64,000 bases of DNA from Ziziphus jujuba (lineage: Eukaryota; Streptophyta; Magnoliopsida; Rosales; Rhamnaceae), in contig NC_083388.1 in assembly GCF_031755915.1 (NCBI RefSeq), positions 16,059,001 through 16,123,000 of the forward strand, written 5' to 3'. The translations under genes were made by a program, and so were the position numbers. The stretch's first letter is position 1; each line of letters opens with the position of its first letter. Positions 37,838 to 50,160 of this stretch are shown piece by piece. The notes under the pieces were generated by a model. That model had not been told where the DNA came from, did no database searches, and worked only from the letters and a program-made list of their open reading frames with translations.

Positions 37838-38976
37838 TGGTGAGAATCTACTTGTACAATCAACTACTTTCTGGGGTACTGATCCTGTACAACTGAAGAT
37901 CGGGCCAATTACTAGGGCACAAACTAAAAGGTTTAAGGAAAATCTTGTTAGTTTCATACAAGGAGTAACTAAATCTCAAGAAGGCATAACTATATTAGAA
38001 GATTCTAGAAGATTCTAAGCCCGTGCTGAGCATTCAAGTCTTAAAAGCAAAAATGAACCCGGGAAGCTATTTTGGTGCATTTGAGGACTCTAGGCAGCAA
38101 GAGGGGGAATTTGTGTGCTTATGAATGTGATTGAGCTTTTCAAGAAGTCACAAAATCATGTTAAGGCAAAAGCAAGGGTGTCCAAGCACTGCTAAAGGCG
38201 CACAAGCTTCAATTATGGCTGGTTTTGCTAGTTTGGAGCTGGAAAGTCATTTACTTGCATCCCAAGCAAACTTTGACCATTCCAATCAATGGCAACGTGT
38301 GAGGACCAGTTCTAATCCTAATAGGCATCTTACATGGAAAATTGGATCAGATTTGGAGTCTAAATTAGGTGGAAATTGGACAAGGATAGTTTATTTAGAA
38401 AGCTAGTTAACTACTTTCCAAATATGGAAATTTTACTTTTATATTAGGAAATAGTCTTTGTTTTTTATTTTTATTTAAGTATTTTCCGAAAAAATTATTT
38501 TAGGAAGGTTGAATTTTAATATTTTTGATTGTAAATTAATTAATTCATTTTTCAAAATTAAGAATTAATTAATACAAATTAGATTAGGAAAGACTTAGAA
38601 AATTCGACAATTTTCTTTTTTTCATTATTGTTGGCTGAATTTTACCTATTATTTTGGGGTTTTACTTTTTATGACTTTAGCCTATTTAAAGGCTTATTTC
38701 TTAATAAATGAAAAATCATTATTCGTTCAGAAAAATTATTGTGAGAAAGATTTTTTGTCGCTCTCTTCGAACATCTAGAACATCAAATAGAGAAAAAGTG
38801 TTCTAGCTTGACTTATCAGTAAGACAATTCATAACCTATTGTACGTCTTCAATATATACCAAGGTTTCTAATCACAAGTTAATTAAGGACTAAAATGGCC
38901 ATAAGAATTTGAACTTAATTTTGATCCAGACTAATTTAATATGGGTTTAAGAGTAAGTCGACCTAGATTCGTATTA
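37838..38976 (+). repeat. Element F 3' LTR
   Basis: It starts TGGTGAGAATC directly after the polypurine tract and ends CGACCTAGATTCGTATTA, 1139 bases, the same length class as the other LTRs of the family. The first third encodes the pol tail (GPITRAQTKRFKENL near 37903-37947), broken by a stop. It contains the family's ATTAATTAATTC and GCCTATTTAAAGGCTTATT segments. Confidence 0.8.
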
Positions 38977-38989
38977 TTGTGAATCAGTG

Positions 38990-40860
38990 ACAACAAGCTT
39001 GTTGACATAGTTGTGCACCTTGTTTTACATTTTTTTATGAATAGTAAAATTGTAGCTGAAGGAGAATTAATGTTGTACCTATAGTTGCAAACCGAGTAAC
39101 ATCGATGTTTGTCAATATAGATGATATTTTGACAAAAACCAATACTTTCGTGACAAAAACCAGGTGCAAGTATTGCTAGGATTTTTTGTATTGAGTAAAT
39201 CAACATTGGGTTATGTGTTTATCCTGAATGGAAGAGCCATTTATTGTAGGAGTATTAAGCAGACTTATGTCTCTGACTTGACTTCTAAGGTTTAATGTTT
39301 GGCTATATTTGAAATTACAAAGGAAGGTATGTGGTTTGAGAAATTGCTTGCAGATTTATAGGTTATCACCAAGTGTAGTTTAGCCCATTTACTGCAATAA
39401 TAGTGGAGCCGTAGTACAGGTAAAAGAACCTAGGTATCATAAGAATTAAATTGTATAGATTTTAAAAAGGGTCCCTAGACTTAATTTAAAGTAATGGGAG
39501 TGTACGTTAAAAGGGTTCCAAGCTTAATGTAAAGTGAGTAGAAGTTTATTGCATGTGAGCTCTAGGAGCAAGCAAATTGTAATGATATTTTCTAATAAGT
39601 TTTTTTTTTTTCAAATATTTGTGCATATCATATTTTATATATAAGTTTTGGATTAATTATGCAATATATGATCATAAGGATAAAGCCATAGAAGACATGA
39701 TCATAAGTTATCATAAATAAAGAATTGTCTCATATTTGATAAATAAAGTTTGATACTTTACATAGACTGCATCATATTCTAAAATAATTTATCTTGGTTA
39801 TTATAAAATATTGAAATGAATTATGGTTATTCTGAGAAGATCATGTGAGATTTAATTTAGGACATTTCTTTTAAAAAGGAATTAAATCTTATGCAACATT
39901 GGATATGTTATTTTTCTTAATCCTGAGTATTTATAAATAGGTGATTAAATTGTTATGTTTCTTTAAGTTACCAATAAGTGGGGTTTATTGTGAACTATCA
40001 ATATATTGATAATTTATGAATTATGATTATTTGATTTCCAAGTATTTATGAAATATACAAGGAAATTGTATGAAATATCCTTTTGATAGGTTTCGGTACT
40101 CTGATATGGAAAGTTATAGCCAATGTATTAGATCCGTTAGAGAAATTAAGAAGTCAAAAGAATAAATACTTAATTGATTGACTTAAAAATTATTATTAAT
40201 ATGAACATTACTAATTTTGGAGATCAAATCTAGGCTTCTAGTGGAGTAGCATCAAATTGGATCAAGGTCCCAAACTTGCTTCAAAGCAAGTGGGAGATTG
40301 TTGGACTTATACTTTTGGAGCAAATCAAACAATTAATTAGGATTCTTGATTAATAATGGGTCATAGAATCCTCAATCTAGTTCATTAAATGATATAGTTT
40401 ATTTAACTAGTTATGGGGATACAAGAAAGAGCTCATTAGTTGGACCCAATGTGTTTATTACACCCTAGGAGGCTGGGGTTAGTAGTTTATATTGCTTTTT
40501 AACCACTAGTAAGACATAAGGTTTTAAGTATTATTTTCAAATACATAGAATCTCAATAGGACAATTAAACACCCTAAAAAAAAAAAAAAAACCTTGAGGT
40601 TTTAATGTATATTTCATATTAATCTTCTTATTTCTTTTGTAATTAGGTGTGCCTACTTGAAGATCTGTTATGTAAAAAATAGTTTGGAATGTCCTATAAA
40701 TTCAAGAAGAATTTGCTTGCACTACTGAGTGGTTAGTGATGGATGATAAAAAATATCTAGTGCATACTTTATTCAACAGTGTGATCATTGCTTTGGTTCT
40801 ATGATTCTAAAACATGTTATATACGCGAAGTGAATAACTTGACTTATACTGTCAACTCCA
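38990..40860 (+). mobile_element. Ty1/copia 3'-end relic with polypurine tract and LTR start
   Basis: Copia RNase H is readable at about 39200-39450: GYVFILNGRAIYCRSIKQTY, then LAIFEITKEGMWFEKLL, and YCNNSGAVVQVKEPRYHKN, each the known copia motif with substitutions and stops between. The tract AAGTGGGAGA at 40288-40297, followed by TTGTTGGAC, is the classic copia polypurine tract and LTR start, placing the LTR from 40299. The LTR end is not clear; I place it near 40860. Everything upstream of RNase H is missing or replaced by element F. Confidence 0.65.
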
Positions 40861-42119
40861 TTACTAATATACAATGGAAGTTAATATGGCAATTGGCAAA
40901 GAGAGTTTAAAAATTTCTCTCTCTCTTGTTAACAAATTAAAGATTTCTCTAGTTAAAATTTTCGTCTTCGTCTTCTTCTTCTTTTTATTTTTATTTTTAT
41001 TTTTAATGTCACTTCTTGGGTCATTGCTTAACAATTACAATTATTAATTACATATTAGCAATGTAATAACAAAGATATCATCGATTATGCTCAAAAAGTG
41101 ATTTTAGTATATGTTAGACAATAAATTTGGAAATGGGTCGGGAACCTAGTTGCTAATTTATGTTTGAAATCTATTAATGTGAAAAAATGTTAAAAGTTAT
41201 ATTCAACCTAACCATACTTTTAGTTTAAAATTATTAATTGAGGTGATACATTTAAGATTTGATATACCGTTATGTTTCCATTTTATATTGAAAATATGTC
41301 CCAAAAATCTATAACTCTCTGTACAGATATAGGGCTAGTTTGGGATTGTTTTTGGGATTGCTAGAATTAGTTCTTCTAGAATTTAAGAGCATTATCATGT
41401 TTGATAAAAAGATATATCGTAAGCAACTCTAATGATGTAATTCAGTTATGTGTTTACCTCGTATTAGCCCAATTAGCAAAAAAGACAAAAAAAAGATGGT
41501 ATCACCAAGGGTATAAAAAAACAAAATTACAAAAGAAAACGCAAATTATTTAATTGATTGTCCAAATTATAATAAAAAATATTGATATTTGTATTTTATA
41601 ATAATATTGGTATTTATTACTAAGGATGATTATAAAGGCTATAACTGCTAAGACAGTGGTATTGTGGTAATTGATGTTGCTAGTAATTTTTTATTCTTGT
41701 TTAAATTCTTTATCACTTTTCTTAAAGTAAAAATCTATGATATGAAAAAACCTATAGCATCAGCTAATAAAATTGATACATCTATCGTGATTAAGCTAGT
41801 AATTATCATCTTTTATGTGAAGTAATAATTTTAAAAAAGAAAAAGAAAAAAAAAAACACAGTTTAATAGGGCATTGTAGCTTGCTTATAGCTTGTTATAT
41901 TACAGATGCAGGAGAAGCTACCTAATCGGAATCTAGCAAACACATATGATTTAATTAGGAGTTCCAAATGAATTTTGTACTTTATATCGGGCTTATTCAT
42001 GTAAGATATGATGATTTCAGCCGCTACCTTTGATAGTAGTGTATTTGGCATCACTGCTTTCACCGATTAAACAGGATTGATTTTAGATCTTGAAAATTAT
42101 TTATTAAAAAATTTAAAGC
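40861..42119. other. AT-rich intergenic DNA, no gene seen
   Basis: No coding pattern. A segment GGGCTAGTTTGGGATTG near 41332 looks like the terminal repeat of a plant DNA transposon, but no matching opposite end was found. The sequence ends at the AAT target duplication of the CACTA element. Confidence 0.5.
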
Positions 42120-42122
42120 AAT
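42120..42122. repeat. Target-site duplication (AAT), left copy, CACTA element
   Basis: AAT before CACTACAAG; its partner is at 50373-50375 after CCTAGTG. Confidence 0.6.
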
Positions 42123-43144
42123 CACTACAAGAATCGCAATGATAGATGATGCAATTAATGCGTCGCACAAAATAAACACCGACGTTTTATGAAGCGTCGT
42201 CTAACATTCTATTGCTAAAACCATAAGAACAACACGCGACGTATTAACAGTGTCGCCTAATCTTAAAGAAGCCGATGTTGTACAAAATAACGTGTTGCTA
42301 AAAGTTTAAAGAAAAAGCAACGCTATAAAAACGCATCTATTTTTTTGAGTTTTTAGCGACAATTTTGTTAATAGCATCGACTTTAATTTCAATTTTTAGC
42401 GACGCATTCTAATAAGTGTCAAATTTTATATTTGACTTTTAGCGACGGTTTTAACAAAAGCGTCATATTTTATGTTAAACATTTAATGACACTTTAAGGT
42501 AGCCAATGAAAGGAGACTCTTCTCAAAAGCATCACTAAAGGTGACAAAAGTGTCGCCCCATCTTTTAGGGAACATTTTTACTTTAATGCGGCACCTTTTT
42601 TTTTTTTTTGTTTTTTTAAAATTTGTTTATTTTAATTTTGCGAAAATTGATTAAAATAGTAAAAATACAAAAAAATTAAAACTAGCTTTATCTAAAATAA
42701 TTAGAATACAAAATTTAAATAAACATTTTCATAACAAAATAATTATCAAATAAATTAAATATTATCTTATGAAATATTTTTACAATTTGGTAAACTATTG
42801 TATATGCAAAAGCAAAAGTAATATTAATTAAACTTGTATGAATGTATACTCATTGAGATGGAAGTTGACATCATCTTGTTGACGATATTACACCGTCATA
42901 CTGCATATGGAAAAATTAAAAAAATTATTAGCATTTATGCAAAATAAACAAAAATGAATTATTATTAAAAAGTAATTTAGTAAATGAAAATTTAAAGAAT
43001 ATTATCATCGTTCATAAGATTTGACGGTGCACATTTCTCCTAATTAAAAATGGAAAACTCATAATGAAGCGGATCAAAAAATTAATTAAATAAATAATAA
43101 CAAATGTCATAAATATTACTTAAACATAAGTTAATAAATCTACG

Positions 43145-43672
43145 TACCAATTTATTTAAAAGATATTTTTTTATCCATATCCTCTCACAGTCATTACGAA
43201 CATAGCTACTCTCACATTTATCCTCATTATCATTTTCATCGACACTTGTCAACTGTATGGCAAATGGATTGTGAGCCATCGTTGTATCGCCAAGCACAAC
43301 TTCTTCAACCAATTCTTTTTTAACAAAAGTACTATGTTGTGGTGGAGTTAAAACAATAGACCATTTCGAATTAAGTTGATCTTCAACATAAAATACTTTT
43401 TGAACTTGTGAAGCCATAATGAATGGGTTAGATTTATATCCAATTTTATTTAAGTTAACACATGTAAATCTCATCTCATTTACTTTCACACCACTGCTAT
43501 CAACTCAATCACACTTGAACACGGGAATTCAAAACATAGTGTAATTGACATCCCAAAAATCTCTTATGACCCCATAGTATGCCATCTCAACTAAAATTGG
43601 ATTATTATCCTTAACACTAGCAAAATGCTCACTTTTAGTAATTCTTTGACACCAATATTCTGGATGACCTGT
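43145..43672 (-). pseudogene. CACTA TNP2-type transposase C-terminal fragment (DUF4216-like)
   Basis: On the minus strand the frame reads KSEHFASVKDNNP, then AYYGVIRDFWDVNYTMF, IPVFKCD, VDSSGVKVNEMRFTCVNL, YKSNPFIMASQVQKVFYVED and WSIVLTPP. This order of motifs is that of the DUF4216 region found C-terminal in plant En/Spm transposases. Two TGA stops interrupt it (43529-43531 and 43505-43507, the second where the motif normally has Trp). Downstream the acidic tail VDENDNEDKCE is open to 43082. No Transposase_21 core was found nearby, so only the tail of the gene survives. It supports the CACTA identity of the surrounding element. Confidence 0.7.
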
Positions 43673-44199
43673 TTATTATCCCTATCTAATGTTTTGAATC
43701 AATCAATCTAAAGTTGAAGAACAAAACAATGTCAAGCAATATCACAAAACAAAATATCTACAAAAGCAAAATTAAGAAAATCCATTGGTTAAAGTTGAAA
43801 AACAACCCACGACCCAAGCTTTTTCCACCTTCTTATACAATACAACGAACAGCAAGCCAAACCCACCAAACCTGTGGCAACAAAGGAAAGAAGAAACCCA
43901 ATGAACCTAACCTGCGATTAAAATGAAAAAAGAAAAACCTCAACCCACCACATGCCACCACCAACCACAAAGAAAAAAGAGACTCACCTAAACGATGGAG
44001 ACGAAGAAAGAAGAAACCCAGCTAACCACGAGGGCAACACAGAGAAACCTAGCTTCTTGACGGCACCATAGGCAAATGAAAGGTGAAAGGTGAAATATCA
44101 TACTCTTCAAGTCTCTCTTAGATTGCTTTCAAATCTAACATCCATTAGGTAGTGTACTAGACGTAGTTTTAGAAAAGAAAAGGGATTCAAATACGGGTG

Positions 44200-46640
44200 T
44201 AAATTTGAAAATGTGCCAAAAATTTTTAGAAAATGGAAAAAAGGAGACGCTTCTGAAGAAAAAGCATCGCTAATAGTCCTACTTAATTAGACATTTAGAG
44301 ATGCTTTAGAAAATGTGTCGAGAAAAATCATCGCCAGATCCTTTTTTTCTCTTTTTATTTTTTTATTTTTTTAAGTACAGTTTATTTGATTTAAAAATTT
44401 GCATTTGCTTTTAAATTTTGCAAGTCTCATATATATTCTTTTTTTTTTAAATTAAAAGAACGGGCGATGCATTTATAGCTAAAAGCGTTGCTTGTTCCTT
44501 CAATTTCATAGTTTTTTTGTTCTTTAATTAGTTTTTTATTGTTCATTTAAAAATAAATACTGAAAATATTTCTTAAAAATGTGAAACAAAATTACCAAAG
44601 TGGTTATTTATTTTTTATTTATTTATTTCCAAGTACACTTTATTTGCTTTAAAAACTTGTAAATTTCTTAATTTTTTTTAAGGAAGGGAATCGGTGATGC
44701 ATTTACCCAAAAAAGCATCATTTGTTCCATGTTTTATTTTTTTGTTCTTTAATTTGAAGGAACAAGTAACGCATCAAAAGCAAAAGACGTCGCCAGATAC
44801 TTTTTAATTTTTTCTTATTTATTAGTTATTATTATTTTTTTGTTTTTTAAGTACAATTTATTTGCTTTTAAAATTTGTAAGTCCTTAAAATGCTTTTTTT
44901 TTTGTTTTGTTTTTGTTTTAAATTTAGAGAGAAGGCGATGCATTTACAGCTTAAAGCATCGCCTGATCCTTCAATTTCATTTTTTTTTCTGCTTTTTATT
45001 TAGTATTTTTTTTTTGTTTTCTAATTAGTTTTTTTTTCATCTACAAAAAAAACTGAAAATATTTCTTAAAAAAATGTGAAGTAAAATGTCGAAGATGGCT
45101 ATTTATTTTTTTATTTTTCAAGTACACTGTAATTGTTTTTAAAAGTTGTAAGTCTATTAAATTGTTTTTTTTTTCCTTCAAATTGAGGGAATAGGTGATG
45201 CAGTTTCATTAAAAAGCGTCGCTTGTTCATAAATTGTGGGAATAGGGATGCATCTTGATTAAAAGGCTAGCCTGTTCCAAGTTTTATTATTTGCTTTTAT
45301 TCTTTAATAAGTTTTTTAATTGTTCATCTACAAATATATTCAGGTAGCAATCCAATGAACATAAATTCCATTGATCTAAAAACAGAAAACAGTTTTGGCA
45401 ATGCTGATCTTCTCAATTATTCACATATAGGTGAATACATGAAATACAAATATTTCAAGACGTAATTTGAGATACGGTACCAAATGTAGAATTCTAATTC
45501 AACAAGGACTTATTGACCAATTTCTCTACATAAGTATGTTAAATGAGCTGAACTTTCAGGTGTTTGTGTTTCAGTGATATTTTATTTTTGCTTTTTTAAA
45601 ATTTGCAAGCCGATTAAATAAATTTATTTATTTTATTTAATTTGAAGGAACAAGCAACACATTTATAGCAAAAAGTGTCGCCAGATTTTTTTTTTCTTTA
45701 GTTAATTATTAATTTTTTTTTGTGTTTTCAAGTATAGTTTGTTTGCTTTCAAAATTTGCAAGTCTCATAAATATTTTTTTTTAAAAAAAAAAAAATTAAG
45801 GGAACAGGCAACGTAATTACAGCATAAAGCGTCATCGGTTCCTGCAATATCAAATTTTTTTTTTTTGTTCTTTAATTAGTTTTTTATTGTTAATCTACAA
45901 ATAAACACTGAAAATATTTCTTATAAATGTGAAGTAAAATTACTAAGTTAGTTGTTTAATTTTTCTTTTTTCAAGTACAGCTTAATTGTTTTTAAAATTT
46001 GCAAGTCTGCTAAATTGTTTTTTTTTTTTTTAATTTTTAAATTGAGGGTATAGGCGATGTATTTCCAGCGAAAGGCGTCGCTTGTTCTTAAATTTTTGGG
46101 AGCAGGTGATGGATTTTGATCGAAAAGCGTCGTCTGTTCTGTGTTTTATATTTTTTTTTCTTCTTCAATTAGTTTTTTGATTGTTCATCTACAAATATAT
46201 TCATATAGAAATCCAATGAACATAAATTCCATTGATCTAAAACATATATTTGTATAGACAAGGCATAAAATATCTCAAGACCTAATTTGAGATAGGGTAC
46301 CGAATGTAGAATTCTAATTCAACAAGGATTTATTGACCAATTTATTTACATAAATATGTTAAATGAGTTGAACTTTTATGTATTTGTGGTCAATGGTAGC
46401 TTACTTGTTCTTAAAATTTGAAAGTCTCTTAAAATGCTTTTTTTTTTTTTTACAAAAAAAAAAAATTGAAGGTAAAGGCCACGCATTTACACCAAAAAGC
46501 GTCTCCTATTCTGTGTTTTATTTCATTTTTTATCATTAGTTAGTTTTTTTGATTGCTCATCTACAAATTAAAAAAAAGCATATTTGCAAAATTAAAAAAA
46601 AATAATAGAAGACAATGTATTTTCTTTATAAAACCATTGC
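44200..46640 (+). repeat. Diverged tandem units with GCGTCGC sites, left array
   Basis: About nine degenerate units of roughly 200-280 bases repeat the order: AAGTACAGTTTATTTGCTTT, AATTTGCAAGTCTC, poly-T, a GGCGATGCATTT...AAAGCGTCGC core, AGTTTTTTATTGTTCATCTACAAATAA, and GAAAATATTTCTTAAA. Core pairs are near 44464, 44694, 44937, 45196, 45650, 45808, 46050-46130 and 46477. Unit length and content vary, so this is an old array. Confidence 0.75.
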
Positions 46641-46768
46641 TAATAGACAAATAAGTGACCCTTTTTTATAATAGGGTCGCTAAATGTGGCATAAAAGGCG
46701 ACGCTTTTTTGAAAAAGGCATCGACTGGACCTATTTTTCTTATTTTTTGTTGTACTATTACATCTAAG

Positions 46769-47500
46769 GCATTTTGTCTGGTGGTGTGGTGATTCCTTGA
46801 GAGTGTAAGAGGTTCCGTATGAGTAAAAAAAATTGAAAAAAAAGGTAAAAATTGGTTGGGTATTGATGGGTTTGCACACGTGTAAAATAAAAAAAATTGA
46901 AAAATAATAAATAAAGTAAAAAGGTGAAAATTGGTGTAAATAAAAAAAGAAAAATTGAAAAATAGTAAAAAATGTTGATGGGTTTGCACACGTGGAAAAC
47001 AAAAAAAATTGAAAAAAAATAATAAAAAAGGTAATAAATATATAAATAATAAAAAAAGAAAAAAGTTGAAAATTGGTTAGGTATTGATGGGTTTGTACAC
47101 GTGTAAATAAAAAAATTGAAAAAACAAGGTTAAAATTGGTTGGGTATAGATGGGTTTGCAAACGTGTAAAATAAAAAAAAAAGGAAAAATAATAGAAAAA
47201 GAAAAAAGGTGAAAATCGGTGTAAATAAAAAAAATTGAAAAATACCAAAAAATAAAAAAAAGGTGAAAAGATTTTAAAATATAAAAAAGGATAGGATGGA
47301 TTTGCATGCATGTAAATAAAGAAAATAAAAATTGAAAAAAAAGAAAAAAAAAAGAAAGAAGGTGAAAATCTTTCAATAAAAAAAAAAAGGTGAAAAGATT
47401 TTAAAATATAAAAAGGAAAAAAGGCATTCCAAGAATTGAACCCTAGACATTTTACTCTTAAAAGATGCATCAAACCACCAGAACAAATGCATGACAAGTT
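46769..47500. repeat. Minisatellite with G-box core, between inverted flanks
   Basis: Copies of GATGGGTTTGCACACGTGTAAA lie near 46867, 46977, 47086, 47149 and 47296, in an A-rich background of AAAAATTGAAAAA units, so the period is about 110 bases where regular. The array is flanked by inverted copies of a segment. The left copy (about 46769-46823) reads GCATTTTGTCTGGTGGTGTGG and ends near AGAGGTTCC. The right copy (about 47423-47500), on the minus strand, reads GCATTTGTTCTGGTGGTTTG and ends near AGGGTTCAATTC. The 285-codon Phe-rich minus-strand frame through the array is an artefact of T-rich repeats. Confidence 0.65.
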
Positions 47501-47519
47501 TTTAGGTAAATAAAATAAA

Positions 47520-49150
47520 ATTAAAAAGTTTTAGGCAATGTGTTTTCAAAAAAAGCGTTGCCTTTTGTCCATTTTTAGCGACACTTCTCTAAAGCGTCAC
47601 CTATTCCTATATTTGGCGACATTTTTTTGAAAAAGCGTCACCTATTTTTATATTAACCATCATCTAAAATTTGCAAGTCTCTTAAATTGTATTTTTATAT
47701 TTAAAAAAAAGAGAACAGACAACGCAATTACTTTTAAAAGCGTCGCCTATTCTATGTTTTTTTTAATTTTTTTTAATTAGTTTTTTTTTGTTTATCTACA
47801 AATAAGAACTGAAAATATTTCTTAAATATATGAAGTAAAATTACTGAAGTTGTTGGTTAATTTTTTTGTTTTTCAAGTACAGTTTAAGTATCCACTAAAA
47901 TTTGTAAATCTCTTAAATTGTATTTTTGTATTTAAAAAAAAGTGAACAGGCGACGTAATTCCTTATAAAAGGTTTTTATTCATCTATAAATAAGCACTGA
48001 AAATATTTCTTAAATATGTGAAGCAAAATTACTGAGGTGGTTGTTTAATTTTTTTTTCAAGTACAATTTAAGCATCTACTAAAATTTGTAAGTCTCTTAA
48101 ATTGTATTTTTATATTTTAAAAAAATGGAAGAGGCGACGCAATTCTTTCCAAAAGCGTCGCTTGTTTCGTGTTTTTTTTATTTTTATTTTTTTAATTTTT
48201 TTCTCTTTAATTAGTTTTTTTTTTCTTCATTTACAAATAAGTACTGAAAATATTTCGTAAATATGTGAAGTAAAATTACTAAGGTGGATGTGTAATTTGT
48301 TTATTTTTCAAGTACAGTTTAGCATCCACTAAAATTTGCAAGTATCTTAAATTGTATTTTTGTATTTAAAAAAAAAATGTACAGGTAACGCAATGCCTTC
48401 CAAAAGTGTTGCCTGTTTCATGTTTTTTTTTTATTTTTTCTCCTTAATTATTTTTTTTGTTCATCTACAAATAAGCATTGAAAATATTTTTTAAATATGT
48501 GAAACAAAATTATTGAAGTGGTTGTTTAATTTTAATTTTAATTTTTTAAGTATAGTTTAAGCATCCACTAAAATGTGCAACTCTCTTAATAGGTGACACA
48601 ATTCCTTCCAAAAGAGTCGCCTATTCCATGCTTTTATTTTTTTCTTTAATTAGTTTTTTTTTTGTTCATCTACAAATAAGATTTGAAAATATTTCTTAAA
48701 TATGTGAAGAAAAATTATTGAGGTAGTTGTTTAACTTTTTTGTTTTTTAGGTATAGTTTAAGAGTCCACTAAAATTTGCAAGTGTCTTAAATTATATTTT
48801 TTATTTTAAAAAAGGGAACAGACGACGTAATTCTTTCCACAAGCGTCGCCAGTTCCTTTTTTTTTTTTTAAATTTTTTTGTTTAATTAGAATTGTATTTT
48901 TGTTCATTTATAAATAAGCAGTGGAAATATTTCTTAAATATGTGAAGCAAAATTATTGAGGTGGCTGTTTAATTTTTTTTTGTTTTTCAAGTAAAATCTA
49001 CAAGTCTCTAAAATTGTATTTTTGTTTTTTTAAAAAAAAGAGCAAGGCGACCCAATTCCTTGAAAAAGCATCACCTGTTCCATATTTTATTTATTTATTT
49101 GTTTTTTTGGTTCTTATTTTTTTTGGTTCACTTAACCAGTACCTTAGTAA
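47520..49150 (+). repeat. Regular tandem units (about 180-250 bp) with hairpin cores, central array
   Basis: Seven units share the segment AGTTTAAGCATCCACTAAAA, then TTTGCAAGTCTCTTAAATTG, an inverted-repeat core, TTCATCTACAAATAAGCACT and GAAAATATTTCTTAAATATG. Segment starts are near 47645, 47879, 48062, 48314, 48551, 48755 and 48991. The core is GAACAGGCGACGCAATT...AAAAGCGTCGCCTGTTC with substitutions, able to form a stem of up to about 14 pairs. These units are less diverged than the left array. Confidence 0.8.
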
Positions 49151-49830
49151 TTTTGCTTCACATTTTCAAGCAATATTTTTAGTGTTTATTTGTAGATAAA
49201 CAATCAAAGATCTAATTAAAAAAAAAAAAGTGAACAAGTGAAGCGTTATGCTATTAATGCGTCGCCTGTTTCTCAATTTTTTTAAAAAATAAAAATTTAA
49301 TAGAATTGTAAATCTTAAAAGCAAATAAACTGTATTTGAAAAATAAATAAATTAAACAACCAGCTTATTAATTTTTCTTAACATTTTAAGTAATATTTTA
49401 AGTGTTTATTTGTAGATGAACAATAAAAAAACTAATTAAAGAACAAAAAAGAAAGAAGATATGAAACAGGCGACGCTTTAAGTAGATAATACGTTGCTTG
49501 TTTCCTTTTTGAAATAAAAAAACCCAATTGAAAGACTTGCAAATTTTAGAAGCAAATAAACTGGACTTGAAAAATAAAAAAAAATTAAACAACCACCTTA
49601 GTATTATTTCTTTACATTTTTAAGAAATATTTTCAGTGTTTATTTGTAAATGAACAATAAAAAACTAATTAAAGAACAAAAAAAAAAAAAAAAAAATTCA
49701 AGATTGAAGGTACAGGTGACGCGTTTTGCTGGAAATGGTCGGTTGTTCCCTTAATTTACAAAAAAAAAAAAAAATATTTAAGAGACTTGCGAATTTTAAA
49801 AGCAAAAAAGCTGTACTTGAAAAAAAAAAT
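49150..49830 (-). repeat. Units of the same family in inverted orientation
   Basis: From about 49140 the unit reads in reverse complement: TTTTGCTTCACATTTTCAAG, then GTGTTTATTTGTAGATAAAC, AATCAAAGATCTAATTAAA, the GCGTCGC core, and GCAAATAAACTGTATTTGAA. Three copies are seen, near 49140-49350, 49370-49580 and 49600-49820. The array therefore has a polarity switch near 49110-49150. Confidence 0.75.
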
Positions 49831-50160
49831 TTTCTGAGCAATGTTTACCATTTATTTATTTGCAATTTCCACTTAATTTATTTTTGCAATAATAACTAAT
49901 TTGCTTGTTAAATTAAGGAGTTTCACTTTTTATGTTTTATTTTTAATCATATCAAATGTTAAGCGATGCTTTTTCTATTATAAATGTCGCCTCTTTTCAT
50001 CTAGAAATTTAACAATTTTTTTCATGTTTTCTTAGTATGCATATAATTAAATTTTGTGATTATGTAAATATAAATAAGTGTTTGGTTAATCATTTTGCAT
50101 GAGTATTGCATTTAAACAATACAATTCAGATAAAACATAAGCACAGTATTAAAGGTGACG

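Larger units (their letters stand above)
35300..38976 (+). mobile_element. Ty3/gypsy element F, 5'-truncated, opposite strand
   Basis: F reads on the plus strand and starts abruptly in the reverse-transcriptase N-terminus at about 35300, joined head-to-head to B. It keeps RT, RNase H, integrase, polypurine tract (37825-37837) and a full 3' LTR (37838-38976). The 5' LTR, gag and protease are missing. It belongs to the same family as A-D by protein and LTR sequence but is more diverged. Confidence 0.85.

Noticed and set aside
38131..38406. 91-codon plus-strand frame within the F LTR
   Set aside because: It lies within the LTR after the broken pol tail, has no recognisable domain, and has no counterpart open in the other LTR copies.
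41331..41360. DNA-transposon-like terminal repeat GGGCTAGTTTGGGATTG
   Set aside because: No inverted partner or flanking duplication was found in the next kilobase, so no element can be drawn.
46640..47497. 285-codon minus-strand frame rich in Phe, looking like a membrane protein
   Set aside because: It is the reverse reading of A-rich minisatellite DNA. The codons are almost all TTT/TTC/TTA, the frames overlap in three phases, and no family motif is present.
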